DNA of 64,000 bases from Larsenimonas rhizosphaerae (GTDB lineage Bacteria; Pseudomonadota; Gammaproteobacteria; Pseudomonadales; Halomonadaceae), in NCBI RefSeq assembly GCF_023700005.1, contig NZ_JAMLJK010000005.1, positions 90,200 to 154,199 of the forward strand. Reading direction: 5' to 3'. This document shows, in pieces, positions 39,919-47,764 of this stretch. A program made the position numbers and the translations under genes. Every line of letters begins with the position of its first letter. Position 1 is the stretch's first letter. A model generated the notes under the pieces. The model was given only the letters and a program-made list of their open reading frames with translations. It was not told the DNA's origin and did not search any database.

Positions 39919-41214
39919 TCAGTCCTTCGAGCGCAGCTTGCCGACAGCCTCTGCTGTCGTTGTGGCCTCCGGATTACCGAAGGTGCTGGTCAGGAAGTTG
40001 ACCAGTGTCGCGACCTGTTCGTCCGTCAGGGATTCCCCGAAAGCCGGCATGAACAGTTCACCGTGGTTGTTTTCACGATGCACCCCTTCAAGGATGACAC
40101 GAGTCAGGTTATCCAGATGCGTCGTACCGACCACACTGTTGTGATAAAGCGACGGATAATAACCATCGGGCGACCCACTGCCATCAGCCGCGTGACAGGT
40201 GGCACAGTTACCCATGAAAAGTTCTGCACCGGGCGAACTGTCCATGGCCTTTTCGGGGTCCTGACCGCGAACAACCATGTCAACGGCCACAGGCTCACCC
40301 TGAGTGAAACGTGAGGTTTCCATTGTCTTGCCATCATCCACGGCCGGCACCGAGCGCAGATACGTGGCGATGGCGTGCAGATCACTATCGCTCATGAAAC
40401 GGAAACTGTGTTCCACGGCTTCACCCATCGGGCCTGCCGCCTGAGCCTTGCCCTTCACCGAGCCGGTTTTCAGGTACTGAACGATGTCCTCATCACTCCA
40501 GCTGCCAAGGCCTGCGGCCTTGTCATTGGTAATGTTGAAGGCATGCCAGCCACCAAGGTCAGCGCCGGACAAAAAGCCCTTCTCGGTCTCGTCGGTGCCC
40601 TTTTCCTGCATGGCAAGGCCGCGCGGGGTATGGCAGGTGCTGCAGTGAGTGGCGCCCTGTACCAGGTACGCACCCCGGTTCCAGGCATCACTTTTCTGCT
40701 CATCTGCCTGGTAGACACCCTTGTCCAGAAACATCCAGTTCCAGGCCATCAATGGCCAGCGCATGCTGAGCGGCCAGGGAATATCACTCTCCTGGTTCGG
40801 CGCATTGACCGGTTTGACCTCGTTCATGAAGTAGTCATACAGCGCCTTGATGTCACTGTCTGACATTTTGGTGTACGCGGTATAAGGCATGGCGGGGTAC
40901 AAGTGATCCCCGCCCTTGTCGACGCCTTCACGCAGCACCCGCGTAAAGTCTTCCAGTGAATAGTTGCCGATCCCGGTGCTCTTGTCCGGCGTGATGTTGG
41001 TGGAGTAGATATCTCCCATCGGCGTCGGCATGGCCAGACCACCGGCAAACGGCTTGCTCTCATCAGTGGTATGACAGGCGGTACAGTCTGCGGTACGCGC
41101 AATATAGGCACCACGACTCATGCTGTTCGAGTCAGCAGACTCGGCAGCCAGGGCCGACTGGGTGGCCAGAAGACCAAGGCTTGAGGCCATCGCGAATACA
41201 AGTGATGTGCGCAT
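39919..41214 (-). CDS. Triheme cytochrome c subunit of a membrane-bound sugar/alcohol dehydrogenase
   Basis: The 431-residue protein has a Sec signal peptide (SLVFAMASSLGLLATQSALA) and three c-type heme sites CTACH, CSTCH and CATCH, spaced through three cytochrome c domains. This is the layout of the cytochrome subunits of gluconate, sorbitol, fructose and alcohol dehydrogenases. Those subunits pass electrons from the flavin subunit to ubiquinone at the inner membrane. No clear C-terminal anchor is seen; the last residues (AVGKLRSKD) are soluble. It overlaps the GMC subunit stop by one base and is the last gene of a three-gene operon. Confidence 0.93.
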   Translation of the reverse strand: MRTSLVFAMASSLGLLATQSALAAESADSNSMSRGAYIARTADCTACHTTDESKPFAGGLAMPTPMGDIYSTNITPDKSTGIGNYSLEDFTRVLREGVDKGGDHLYPAMPYTAYTKMSDSDIKALYDYFMNEVKPVNAPNQESDIPWPLSMRWPLMAWNWMFLDKGVYQADEQKSDAWNRGAYLVQGATHCSTCHTPRGLAMQEKGTDETEKGFLSGADLGGWHAFNITNDKAAGLGSWSDEDIVQYLKTGSVKGKAQAAGPMGEAVEHSFRFMSDSDLHAIATYLRSVPAVDDGKTMETSRFTQGEPVAVDMVVRGQDPEKAMDSSPGAELFMGNCATCHAADGSGSPDGYYPSLYHNSVVGTTHLDNLTRVILEGVHRENNHGELFMPAFGESLTDEQVATLVNFLTSTFGNPEATTTAEAVGKLRSKD

Positions 41215-42797
41215 CAGACTTCCCTCTTCAACGTATCGGCAATACGAAGCGACAGCGCTGCAATGGTCAGCGTGCAGTTAACGGTACCCACGGTCGGCAT
41301 GGTGCCTGAACTGGCGATGAACATGTTGTCATGATCGTGAGTTCGGCAATCGCCATCAACAACACTGTTGGACGGGTTATCGCCCATCAGCACGGTGCCG
41401 CAGATATGCTGGTTATTGGCGAAATTGTCGTGATATTCCACCTCGGTGCCACCCATCAGCTGCGCAATTCGGCCATAGGCTTCACGGGTATGTACCGCAC
41501 TGCGCTTCACATAGTCGTCAATCGCGTAGTGAAACTCGGGTTTGGGCAGCCCGAGGGCATCCTTTTCCGTCGCACTGGGGCGAATGAAGTTTTCAGGATG
41601 CGGCAGCAGCTCATGGAAGCTGTCGACCTGAACATACCGGGCCGCCTTGTCACGAATATCCGCGTCCAGCGCGTTGCCCAGAATCAGACGGTCGTCCTGC
41701 TTGAGAATGCGGCTGGTCATCTGATCCGTGCGTGACAGGTTCGAATGATGCAGTTTCTTGCCGGCGTACTCGGAGCGGAAATCACCATCACGCCACCCCA
41801 CGATGGATGTCATTTCCTGAGGGCCACGGCCCGGCCAGAGATTTTCACTGGCAAAGAAGCTGACGCCCGTACCCGGATGATCCATCAGGTTACGACCGAC
41901 CATACCGGAGCTGTTGCCCACATCGGACATCAGCATCAGTTTGGGTGTTTCGATGCCGTTGGCTGCAATCACGAAATACTTGCCTTCAACCCGCACGGAA
42001 GTACCATCCGGGGTCTTGTAATGCACCGCCTTGATCCTGCGGTCTTCACCGGCTTCGATCCTGTAGACCACAGCCTTGTCGATTACCTTCGCGCCGGCAC
42101 GCTCGGCCTTTTCAACATGGAAAATGCCGTTGTACATCGCACCGATCGGGCAAATCGGCATGCAGTTGTTATTGCCACAGCAGGTGGGCCGCTCATCGTA
42201 CGGACGACTATTGCGCGCCACCGGTTCGGTCACGACATAAAAGCCGTTCTCGTTCAAACGCGTCTTGACCGTGTGTTCGTTATAAGACAGCGGCAGGGGC
42301 GACATCGGGTAAGGCTTGCTGCGGGGTGAGCCCAGCTCTTCATCGCTCGGTCCCCAGACCCCCAGCTCCTCTTCGGCACGCTGGTAATAGGGTTCAAGCT
42401 CGTCGTACCCAATGGGCCAGTCGCGCCCTACGCCATACAGGGCTTTCAGCTTGAAGTCATTGGGCAGGAAACGCCAGGAGGACGCCGCCCAGTGCCAGGT
42501 GGTGCCGCCTACCGCTCGAATGTACTGGGCATCATAGGGATGCTCACCCTTCTGAATCAGATAGTCACCTGATGACGGTTCGGGATGCGGAGCATAAGGC
42601 GTCGATGGATATGGCTTCATGAAATCCATCTTGTCGGTCTGATTGCGGAACCGCTCGACGATGTCGCCACGCGGGTAGCGCGGGCCGGCCTCGAGAATCA
42701 GTACCGACTTGCCGGCCATCGCCATTTGATGTGCCACCAGTCCACCGGCAACGCCGGAGCCGACAATGACAACGTCTGCCTTGTGTTGAGTTGCCAT
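41214..42797 (-). CDS. GMC oxidoreductase, flavin subunit of the periplasmic dehydrogenase
   Basis: The 527-residue protein has the FAD-binding motif VVIVGSGVAGGLVAHQMAMAGKSVLILEAGPR at its N-terminus and the GMC C-terminal block HICGTVLMGDNPSNSVVDGDCRTHDHDNMFIASSGTMPTVGTVNCTLTIAALSLRIAD. A cysteine cluster CCGNNNCMPICPIGAMYNG matches the [3Fe-4S]-binding region of fructose and gluconate dehydrogenase large subunits. It has no signal peptide and is probably carried out by the Tat signal of the small subunit. The substrate (gluconate, sorbitol, fructose or another polyol) cannot be told from sequence. Confidence 0.93.
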   Translation of the reverse strand: MATQHKADVVIVGSGVAGGLVAHQMAMAGKSVLILEAGPRYPRGDIVERFRNQTDKMDFMKPYPSTPYAPHPEPSSGDYLIQKGEHPYDAQYIRAVGGTTWHWAASSWRFLPNDFKLKALYGVGRDWPIGYDELEPYYQRAEEELGVWGPSDEELGSPRSKPYPMSPLPLSYNEHTVKTRLNENGFYVVTEPVARNSRPYDERPTCCGNNNCMPICPIGAMYNGIFHVEKAERAGAKVIDKAVVYRIEAGEDRRIKAVHYKTPDGTSVRVEGKYFVIAANGIETPKLMLMSDVGNSSGMVGRNLMDHPGTGVSFFASENLWPGRGPQEMTSIVGWRDGDFRSEYAGKKLHHSNLSRTDQMTSRILKQDDRLILGNALDADIRDKAARYVQVDSFHELLPHPENFIRPSATEKDALGLPKPEFHYAIDDYVKRSAVHTREAYGRIAQLMGGTEVEYHDNFANNQHICGTVLMGDNPSNSVVDGDCRTHDHDNMFIASSGTMPTVGTVNCTLTIAALSLRIADTLKREV

Positions 42798-42799
42798 GA

Positions 42800-43378
42800 T
42801 TACGCTCTCTTGCCGGAAGGTTTGACTGCCCAGAAACCGGGCTCATTGGGGCAGTAACTACGAATGACCAGAATGTCATCCACTGCCTTGAACTGCAGGG
42901 CGTGACGGTAGGTCACCACCCGGGCCTGATCGCCTTCACCCACAATACCGGTATACCAGGCCGACAGGATCCGTTTGGCAGTGCGACGTTGTTCGGCATT
43001 GAGCCCGTCCACCGGCACGGCTTGTCCCTCCGGTACGGCATCAGCCAGTGACCGAAGCCTGTCGCCAAAGCCGTCATGCGCATTCAGAAGTGCCTTCAAA
43101 AGTGGCTGACCTACGGCAGGATTCAGCGCTGTCTTTTCGCACAGGGCCTGAGAAAGGCGCATGAAAACACCCAGCGAAGGTACACCGGCCTGTGCTGCAA
43201 AGGCCTTGAACGGCGACAGCATCATGGCGGAACCCGCTGCACCAGCAAGGGTTGCCCCCAGCAGCTGGCGTCGGGTCACCGCAAAGGCGCGCGATGATAT
43301 GGTTTTGCGTGTCATGGTCTTGGTATCTCTTGAAAACCCACAAGGAACACAGGCGTGAAAACGGCCTGCTTGCATCAT
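42800..43378 (-). CDS. Small (gamma) Tat-signal subunit of the dehydrogenase (FAD-SLDH family)
   Basis: The product matches the small subunit of sorbitol and gluconate dehydrogenases. A Tat signal TRRQLLGATLAGAAGSAMMLSPFKAFA is followed by a short helical domain with RILSAWYTGIVGEGDQARVVTYRHALQFKAVDDILVIRSYCPNEPGFWAVKP. Two starts are possible. ATG 43378 lies 5 bases after a strong AAGGAG and gives 192 residues with a 35-residue n-region. ATG 43315 gives a standard Tat n-region (171 residues) but a weak ribosome-binding site. I use 43378 for the ribosome-binding site. The GMC gene follows 2 bases after its stop. Confidence 0.88.
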   Translation of the reverse strand: MMQAGRFHACVPCGFSRDTKTMTRKTISSRAFAVTRRQLLGATLAGAAGSAMMLSPFKAFAAQAGVPSLGVFMRLSQALCEKTALNPAVGQPLLKALLNAHDGFGDRLRSLADAVPEGQAVPVDGLNAEQRRTAKRILSAWYTGIVGEGDQARVVTYRHALQFKAVDDILVIRSYCPNEPGFWAVKPSGKRA

Positions 43379-43404
43379 TCAGGCTCCTTGAGGAGCTCTT
43401 GATA

Positions 43405-43430
43405 TGAAAAAAGGGCTCTAACGGCCCTTT
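43405..43430 (-). terminator. Terminator-like hairpin in the leader of the dehydrogenase operon
   Basis: On the minus strand AAAGGGC-CGTTAGA-GCCCTTTTTT is a 7-bp stem followed by six T in all. It could end epmA transcripts (stop at 43570). It lies only 27 bases before the ATG at 43378, too close for a promoter in between, so it may act as an attenuator. Confidence 0.65.
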
Positions 43431-43482
43431 GGGTGCCAGCATCAGGGCGTGCCTTCAAGGCACAAGTTTTGATTAAGTATTC

Positions 43483-43496
43483 GTTAGTGTACTAAC
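43483..43496. promoter_or_regulatory. Palindrome upstream of the dehydrogenase operon
   Basis: GTTAGT-GT-ACTAAC is a perfect inverted repeat with a 2-base spacer in an AT-rich stretch between epmA and the hairpin at 43405. It is a candidate operator or promoter site for the dehydrogenase operon. A second dyad, GTGCCTT-C-AAGGCAC, lies at 43449-43463. Confidence 0.4.
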
Positions 43497-43569
43497 TTTG
43501 GTTGAATTACGAAACAAGCTGTCCTTTCAGAGCCACGACAAGGGCTCATTTTAATAAACCTACCTACAT

Positions 43570-44559
43570 TCAGCACACATGGCTGTCGAAGGCCATAATC
43601 TCTGAAAGGGTATCGGCCTGTTCCGCCAGCATGACAAGTCGGTCCACGCCCATTGCGACGCCACAGGAAGGTGGCAGACCCGCCTGTAACGCCAACAGCA
43701 ACCGCTCGTCCGGGGCCACCCTGGGCAGACCGGCCTCACGGCGAGCCTCGGCATCGGCGTCAAAGCGCTGGCGCTGCTGAACGGCATCCGTCAGTTCATC
43801 ATAGCCATTGGCCAGCTCCATTCCTTCATGGTAGACCTCAAATCGCGACGCTACCTCTTCCCCATCGTCATCCCTGTGACATCTGGCCAGCGCGGCCTGG
43901 GAGGCAGGAAAGTCCTGCACCACACTCAGGCAGCCACGCCCCAGCGCCGGTTCGACCTGGTAGCTCATCAAAAGATCAAGACAGACATCCCGAGACCAGT
44001 CATGCGCTGCCACGCCGGCTGCCTCTTCTGTGCGCAGGCGCAGCACATCGAGTGATGCCGTCAGCGGATCCAGACCGACGTGTGCCTTGAAGACCTCCCG
44101 ATAACGCAACCTTGTTACCGCCAGTGGCTTGCCCAGCACCCGGCTGATCAGGGCGCAGGTTTCATCGATCAACGCGTCAAACCGCATTCCGGGCCGATAC
44201 CACTCAAGCATCGTGAATTCAATATTGTGCCTGCGACCGGTCTCCCCATCCCGGAAAACCCGCGCAAGCTGAAAGATGGGCCCGCTGCCGGCGGCAAGCA
44301 GTCGTTTCATGTGCCCTTCAGGCGAAGTTTGCAGCCACAACTGTCGGCGACCCTCAGGGGTACTGGCTTCCAGTGACAATGAAGCAAGATACGGGTCGGT
44401 GCTGCCGCCCTGCCCCAGTACGGGCGTTTCGACTTCAAGCACGTCACGTTCGGCAAAAAAACAACGGATGGTGGCCAGATGGCGGGCACGGGCGCGAAGC
44501 CGGGCCAGGCTGGCTGTCGGCGCCCAGAAGGGAGGCATCGTCATGCGGGGATAATCCAT
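43570..44559 (-). CDS. epmA: EF-P lysine ligase EpmA (GenX/PoxA)
   Basis: EpmA is a lysyl-tRNA synthetase-like enzyme that attaches beta-lysine to Lys34 of EF-P. From the ATG at 44559 it has 329 residues, like E. coli EpmA. It has the class II core but no anticodon domain: RHLATIRCFFAERDVLEVETPVLGQGGSTDP, LQTSPEGHMKRLLAAGSGPIFQLARVFRDGETGRRHNIEFTMLEWYR, and the C-terminal motif 3 region CGVAMGVDRLVML. A second in-frame ATG at 44544 is possible; neither has a clear ribosome-binding site. The 14 upstream codons of the open frame overlap the efp terminator and were excluded. Confidence 0.95.
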   Translation of the reverse strand: MDYPRMTMPPFWAPTASLARLRARARHLATIRCFFAERDVLEVETPVLGQGGSTDPYLASLSLEASTPEGRRQLWLQTSPEGHMKRLLAAGSGPIFQLARVFRDGETGRRHNIEFTMLEWYRPGMRFDALIDETCALISRVLGKPLAVTRLRYREVFKAHVGLDPLTASLDVLRLRTEEAAGVAAHDWSRDVCLDLLMSYQVEPALGRGCLSVVQDFPASQAALARCHRDDDGEEVASRFEVYHEGMELANGYDELTDAVQQRQRFDADAEARREAGLPRVAPDERLLLALQAGLPPSCGVAMGVDRLVMLAEQADTLSEIMAFDSHVC

Positions 44560-44569
44560 GATTACATTG

Positions 44570-44595
44570 AAAACGCCGGGCACATGGCCCGGCGT
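44570..44595 (-). terminator. Terminator between efp and epmA
   Basis: On the minus strand ACGCCGGGC and GCCCGGCGT form a 9-bp stem around CATGT, followed by TTTT. It lies 22 bases after the efp stop and 14 bases before the epmA start. A four-T tail suggests partial termination, which would leave epmA expressed at a fraction of efp. Confidence 0.75.
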
Positions 44596-44617
44596 CATGC
44601 GTAGGGTATGTCGCGGT

Positions 44618-45184
44618 TCAGGCGCGGCCTACGTACTCGGCACTACGGGTATCAATCTTCAGGACTTCACCTTCATTGATGAACAATGGCACGCGCACCA
44701 CGGCGCCCGTTGACAGCGTCGCCGGCTTGGAGCCGCCATTGGCGGTATCGCCCTTGAGGCCCGGGTCAGTTTCGGTGACTTCAAGCTCGATGAAGTTCGG
44801 GGCAGAAATGGCAATGGGATTGTCATCCCAGAGAGTGACCGTGTACGCCACCTGCTCCTTCAGCCATTTTGCAGTATCGCCTACGGCCTTGCGATCGGCA
44901 GCATACTGCTCGAAGGAACCGTCGGTCTTCATGAAATGCCACATTTCGCCATCGTTGTAGAGGTATTCCATGTCCAGTTCAAGAACATCAGCCCCTTCCA
45001 GCGATTCGCCGGACTTGAAGGTCCGCTCCCAGGTACGCCCTGTCATCAGGTTTCGCAGCTTGACGCGGTTGAAGGCCTGGCCCTTGCCGGGCTTGACGAA
45101 TTCATTGTCGACGATGCTGCAGGGATCACCATCCAGCATCACTTTCAAACCGCCCTTGAATTCGTTGGTAGAATAGTTCGCCAT
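44618..45184 (-). CDS. efp: Elongation factor P
   Basis: EF-P relieves ribosome stalling at proline stretches. The 188-residue length and three OB-type domains are standard: [46 protein letters not shown] at the N-terminus and [32 protein letters not shown] at the C-terminus. Lys34 in PGKGQ is the residue lysylated by EpmA and EpmB, both encoded beside it. It is divergent from epmB, with an 85-base gap holding an inverted repeat in the efp leader. Confidence 0.98.
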   Translation of the reverse strand: MANYSTNEFKGGLKVMLDGDPCSIVDNEFVKPGKGQAFNRVKLRNLMTGRTWERTFKSGESLEGADVLELDMEYLYNDGEMWHFMKTDGSFEQYAADRKAVGDTAKWLKEQVAYTVTLWDDNPIAISAPNFIELEVTETDPGLKGDTANGGSKPATLSTGAVVRVPLFINEGEVLKIDTRSAEYVGRA

Positions 45185-45199
45185 AATATCTCACTCATG

Positions 45200-45215
45200 A
45201 CCGGCATCTGCCGGT
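45200..45215. promoter_or_regulatory. Inverted repeat in the efp leader
   Basis: ACCGGCA-TC-TGCCGGT is a perfect 7-bp-arm inverted repeat 15 bases upstream of the efp ATG. As RNA it would form a 6-bp hairpin with a 4-base loop next to the ribosome-binding site. Role unknown. Confidence 0.4.
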
Positions 45216-45275
45216 AACCTTGAAATGGTGGACGCAAAACGTCCGTCGTTGAAATTCTGATCCAAAAGTGTGCCG

Positions 45276-46289
45276 ATGATAACCCGAACCGTGCCATTCG
45301 TGCAGGCCCCTGCCACGACAGACTGGCGAGTCCAGTTAAAGCAGGCCATTCGTGACCCGAACGCGTTGCTGCACGCGCTGGCTCTGGAACCCGCCCTGCT
45401 GCCGGGGGCCGAGGCAGGTCATCACCTGTTTGATGTTCGCGTGCCCCAGGCCTATCTGGCACGCATGACACCGGGGGATGCCAGCGACCCGCTGCTGCGC
45501 CAGGTCCTGCCACTGCAGGAGGAAACAAGGCAAGTGGCCGGATTCACTGCCGACCCGCTTGAGGAAGCAGAGCATATGGCCGCTCCCGGCATCATCCACA
45601 AGTACCAGGGCCGCGTTCTGTTCATTGTCACCGGCGCGTGCGCCATCAATTGCCGATACTGCTTTCGACGGCATTTCCCCTATGCCGACAACACCCTGTC
45701 CCGACGCCAGTGGGATACCTCACTTGAGTACCTGCGCGGCAATGACAGCATCAGGGAGGTCATCCTGTCCGGTGGCGATCCGCTGTCGGCACCGGATCGG
45801 TACCTCGGCCATCTGGTGCAGCAGATCGAAGCCATTCCCCATATCACCCGTCTCAGGCTGCATACCCGTCTGCCGGTTGTTATTCCGGACCGCATCAATG
45901 ATGAACTGCTCGACTGGCTGGGCTCTACGCGGCTTAACAAGGTGATGGTATTGCACATCAATCACCCCAATGAAATAGACGAAGCCGTTCAGGCTGCCTG
46001 TACCCGCCTGCGTGATGCCGGGGTTACGCTGCTGAACCAGAGTGTATTGCTTGAGGGGGTCAACGATGACGAAGACGTGCTGGAAGCCTTGTCCGAACGA
46101 CTGTTTTCAGCCGGGATTCTGCCTTACTACCTACATGTGCTGGACCCGGTGGCAGGCGCCGCCCACTTCATGGTCGACGACGCCCGGGCAAAACAGTTGA
46201 TGGACGCGCTCAAGGCACGCCTGCCGGGTTTTCTGGTACCGCATCTGGCCCGGGAAGAACCGGGAGAGGCCTCAAAAACCCGGTTATGA
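45276..46289 (+). CDS. epmB: EF-P lysine 2,3-aminomutase EpmB
   Basis: EpmB is a radical SAM, PLP-dependent enzyme that converts (S)-alpha-lysine to (R)-beta-lysine for EF-P modification. The 337-residue product has the radical SAM cysteines in CAINCRYCFRRHFPY, the REVILSGGDPLS block, RLRLHTRLPVVIPDRI and the PLP-lysine region near the C-terminus. I chose ATG 45276; GTG 45270 is an alternative two codons earlier. It is divergent from efp and ends overlapping the convergent emfourin gene by 6 bases. Confidence 0.96.
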   Translation: MITRTVPFVQAPATTDWRVQLKQAIRDPNALLHALALEPALLPGAEAGHHLFDVRVPQAYLARMTPGDASDPLLRQVLPLQEETRQVAGFTADPLEEAEHMAAPGIIHKYQGRVLFIVTGACAINCRYCFRRHFPYADNTLSRRQWDTSLEYLRGNDSIREVILSGGDPLSAPDRYLGHLVQQIEAIPHITRLRLHTRLPVVIPDRINDELLDWLGSTRLNKVMVLHINHPNEIDEAVQAACTRLRDAGVTLLNQSVLLEGVNDDEDVLEALSERLFSAGILPYYLHVLDPVAGAAHFMVDDARAKQLMDALKARLPGFLVPHLAREEPGEASKTRL

Positions 46290-46622
46290 CGGGTCATCTA
46301 TTCGTCCGTCACGCCACAACTGAACCAGCGCATCGGGCGCCAGGGACTCAGGCACCCGCAACTCATCATCAGGCTGAGCCTCCTGCCGGGAAAGCGTGAA
46401 CAGACAAATCCTGAAGTAGCGCTGGTCACCGGCACCGCAGGCCTGATCGCCGCCGGCGGCTTCACCCGCTGCCAGTACCTTGCAGAGCTGTTGCTGCTCG
46501 GGGGGCGAACAACGAGACAGCTCTATATCACGCGGTCTGGCAAGCCCGGGGGCCGCCACGATACCGCCTTCACGAGTAATGCGTAACCGGGCGATATGGT
46601 TCAGGTCATCGAAACGAGACAT
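46284..46622 (-). CDS. Emfourin-like protealysin inhibitor
   Basis: The 112-residue protein resembles the emfourin family, small inhibitors encoded beside protealysin-type M4 proteases. The recognisable parts are the IARLRITREGGIVAAPGLARPRDIELSRCSPPEQQQL strand-rich N-terminus and the PDDELRVPESLAPDALVQLWR C-terminus, similar to the QVxxPESxxPxxLxxL pattern seen in these proteins. Strong ribosome-binding site (gggagg). It starts 16 bases after the protease gene on the same strand. The sequence match alone is moderate; the location next to an M4 protease makes it firm. Confidence 0.82.
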   Translation of the reverse strand: MSRFDDLNHIARLRITREGGIVAAPGLARPRDIELSRCSPPEQQQLCKVLAAGEAAGGDQACGAGDQRYFRICLFTLSRQEAQPDDELRVPESLAPDALVQLWRDGRIDDPS

Positions 46623-46638
46623 GCGATTTCCTCCCGGC

Positions 46639-47682
46639 TCAGGGGCCGATCCCTACCTGCTGCCAGCCCTTTTGAACGATATCAGCCACCTTGCTCCCGA
46701 ACCGCTGGGTCGCATGCGCCATGGTCAGGCCGGCAAAGTCCACGAACTGGGCGTCGTTGGCCAATCGCTCATCAGTAAGCGCCGCATACCAGATTGCCCC
46801 GGCCGTCTCCCAGCTATAGCCACCAAGCTCGGTGGCAATCAGGTAAAATGCATGGTTGGGGATGCCTGAGTTGATATGCACACCACCATTGTCATCCGTG
46901 GTATCGACAAACTGATCCATGTGACCGGGCTGGGGATCCTTGCCCAACACAGGATCATCATAAGCCGTTCCCGGGGCGGCCATCGAGCGCAGGGCCTTGC
47001 CCTGGACCTCGGGCCCCAACAGTGCCGCACCGATCAACCAGTCCGCTTCGTCAACGGTTTGTCCGGCCTGATACTGCTTGACCATGACCCCGAACACATC
47101 GGAAATCGACTCATTCAGCGCACCTGACTGGTTGTAGTACACAAGCCCAGCCGTTAATTCGGTCACGCCATGCGTCAGTTCATGAGCTACCACATCAATG
47201 GCCCGGGTAAACGGCAGAAAGATTTCACCATCCCCGTCACCAAACACCATCTGTCGGCCGTCCCAGAAGGCATTCTGGTACGCCTCGCCGTAATGCACAC
47301 TCCCCAGCAGAGCCATGCCCTCCCCGTCGATCGAGTGGCGTTCGAAAACGTCGTAAAAGAATCGATAGGTCGCTCCCAGGTCGGTATACGCCTCATGAGC
47401 AGTATCATCCGCCGTGGCAGGCTCGCCCTCACTCAACACCAGCTCACCGGGAAGCTCGGTTTTATGTCCGGCATCGAATATATAACGTGAGGGCGTTCCA
47501 CGCGGGCTGTTGCTGTACTCCGCATGTAATGCCGCTGCCATTTCACGGGCCGCCATGGGCTGCCGGAAGTGTCGATCGGTGGAAAGCGTACTGGATGCCC
47601 AACGGCGCTGACTTTCGGAGCCATGCTCCGAAAGTCGCTTCAACATATGAGGGGGGATGACGCCCGGATACCGAGTAGCCAT
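46639..47682 (-). CDS. Protealysin-like M4 family metallopeptidase
   Basis: The 347-residue protein is a thermolysin-type zinc protease. HELTH lies at residues 167-171, followed by the zinc glutamate in GALNESISDVFG and the catalytic His region DDNGGVHINSGIPNHAFYL. The short N-terminal propeptide (about 45 residues) has the protealysin-type IPPHMLKRL motif and no signal peptide, as in protealysins such as that of Serratia. Such enzymes act inside the cell or are released by unusual routes. The ribosome-binding site AAGGAGG is strong. The emfourin gene follows directly. Confidence 0.93.
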   Translation of the reverse strand: MATRYPGVIPPHMLKRLSEHGSESQRRWASSTLSTDRHFRQPMAAREMAAALHAEYSNSPRGTPSRYIFDAGHKTELPGELVLSEGEPATADDTAHEAYTDLGATYRFFYDVFERHSIDGEGMALLGSVHYGEAYQNAFWDGRQMVFGDGDGEIFLPFTRAIDVVAHELTHGVTELTAGLVYYNQSGALNESISDVFGVMVKQYQAGQTVDEADWLIGAALLGPEVQGKALRSMAAPGTAYDDPVLGKDPQPGHMDQFVDTTDDNGGVHINSGIPNHAFYLIATELGGYSWETAGAIWYAALTDERLANDAQFVDFAGLTMAHATQRFGSKVADIVQKGWQQVGIGP

Positions 47683-47764
47683 GTAGTGCCTCCTTGACCG
47701 GCAAATGAGTACGTTGCGTAATCGCCTGCATCACGCTTTACCCACAAGCCTAGTTCAGGATGGC

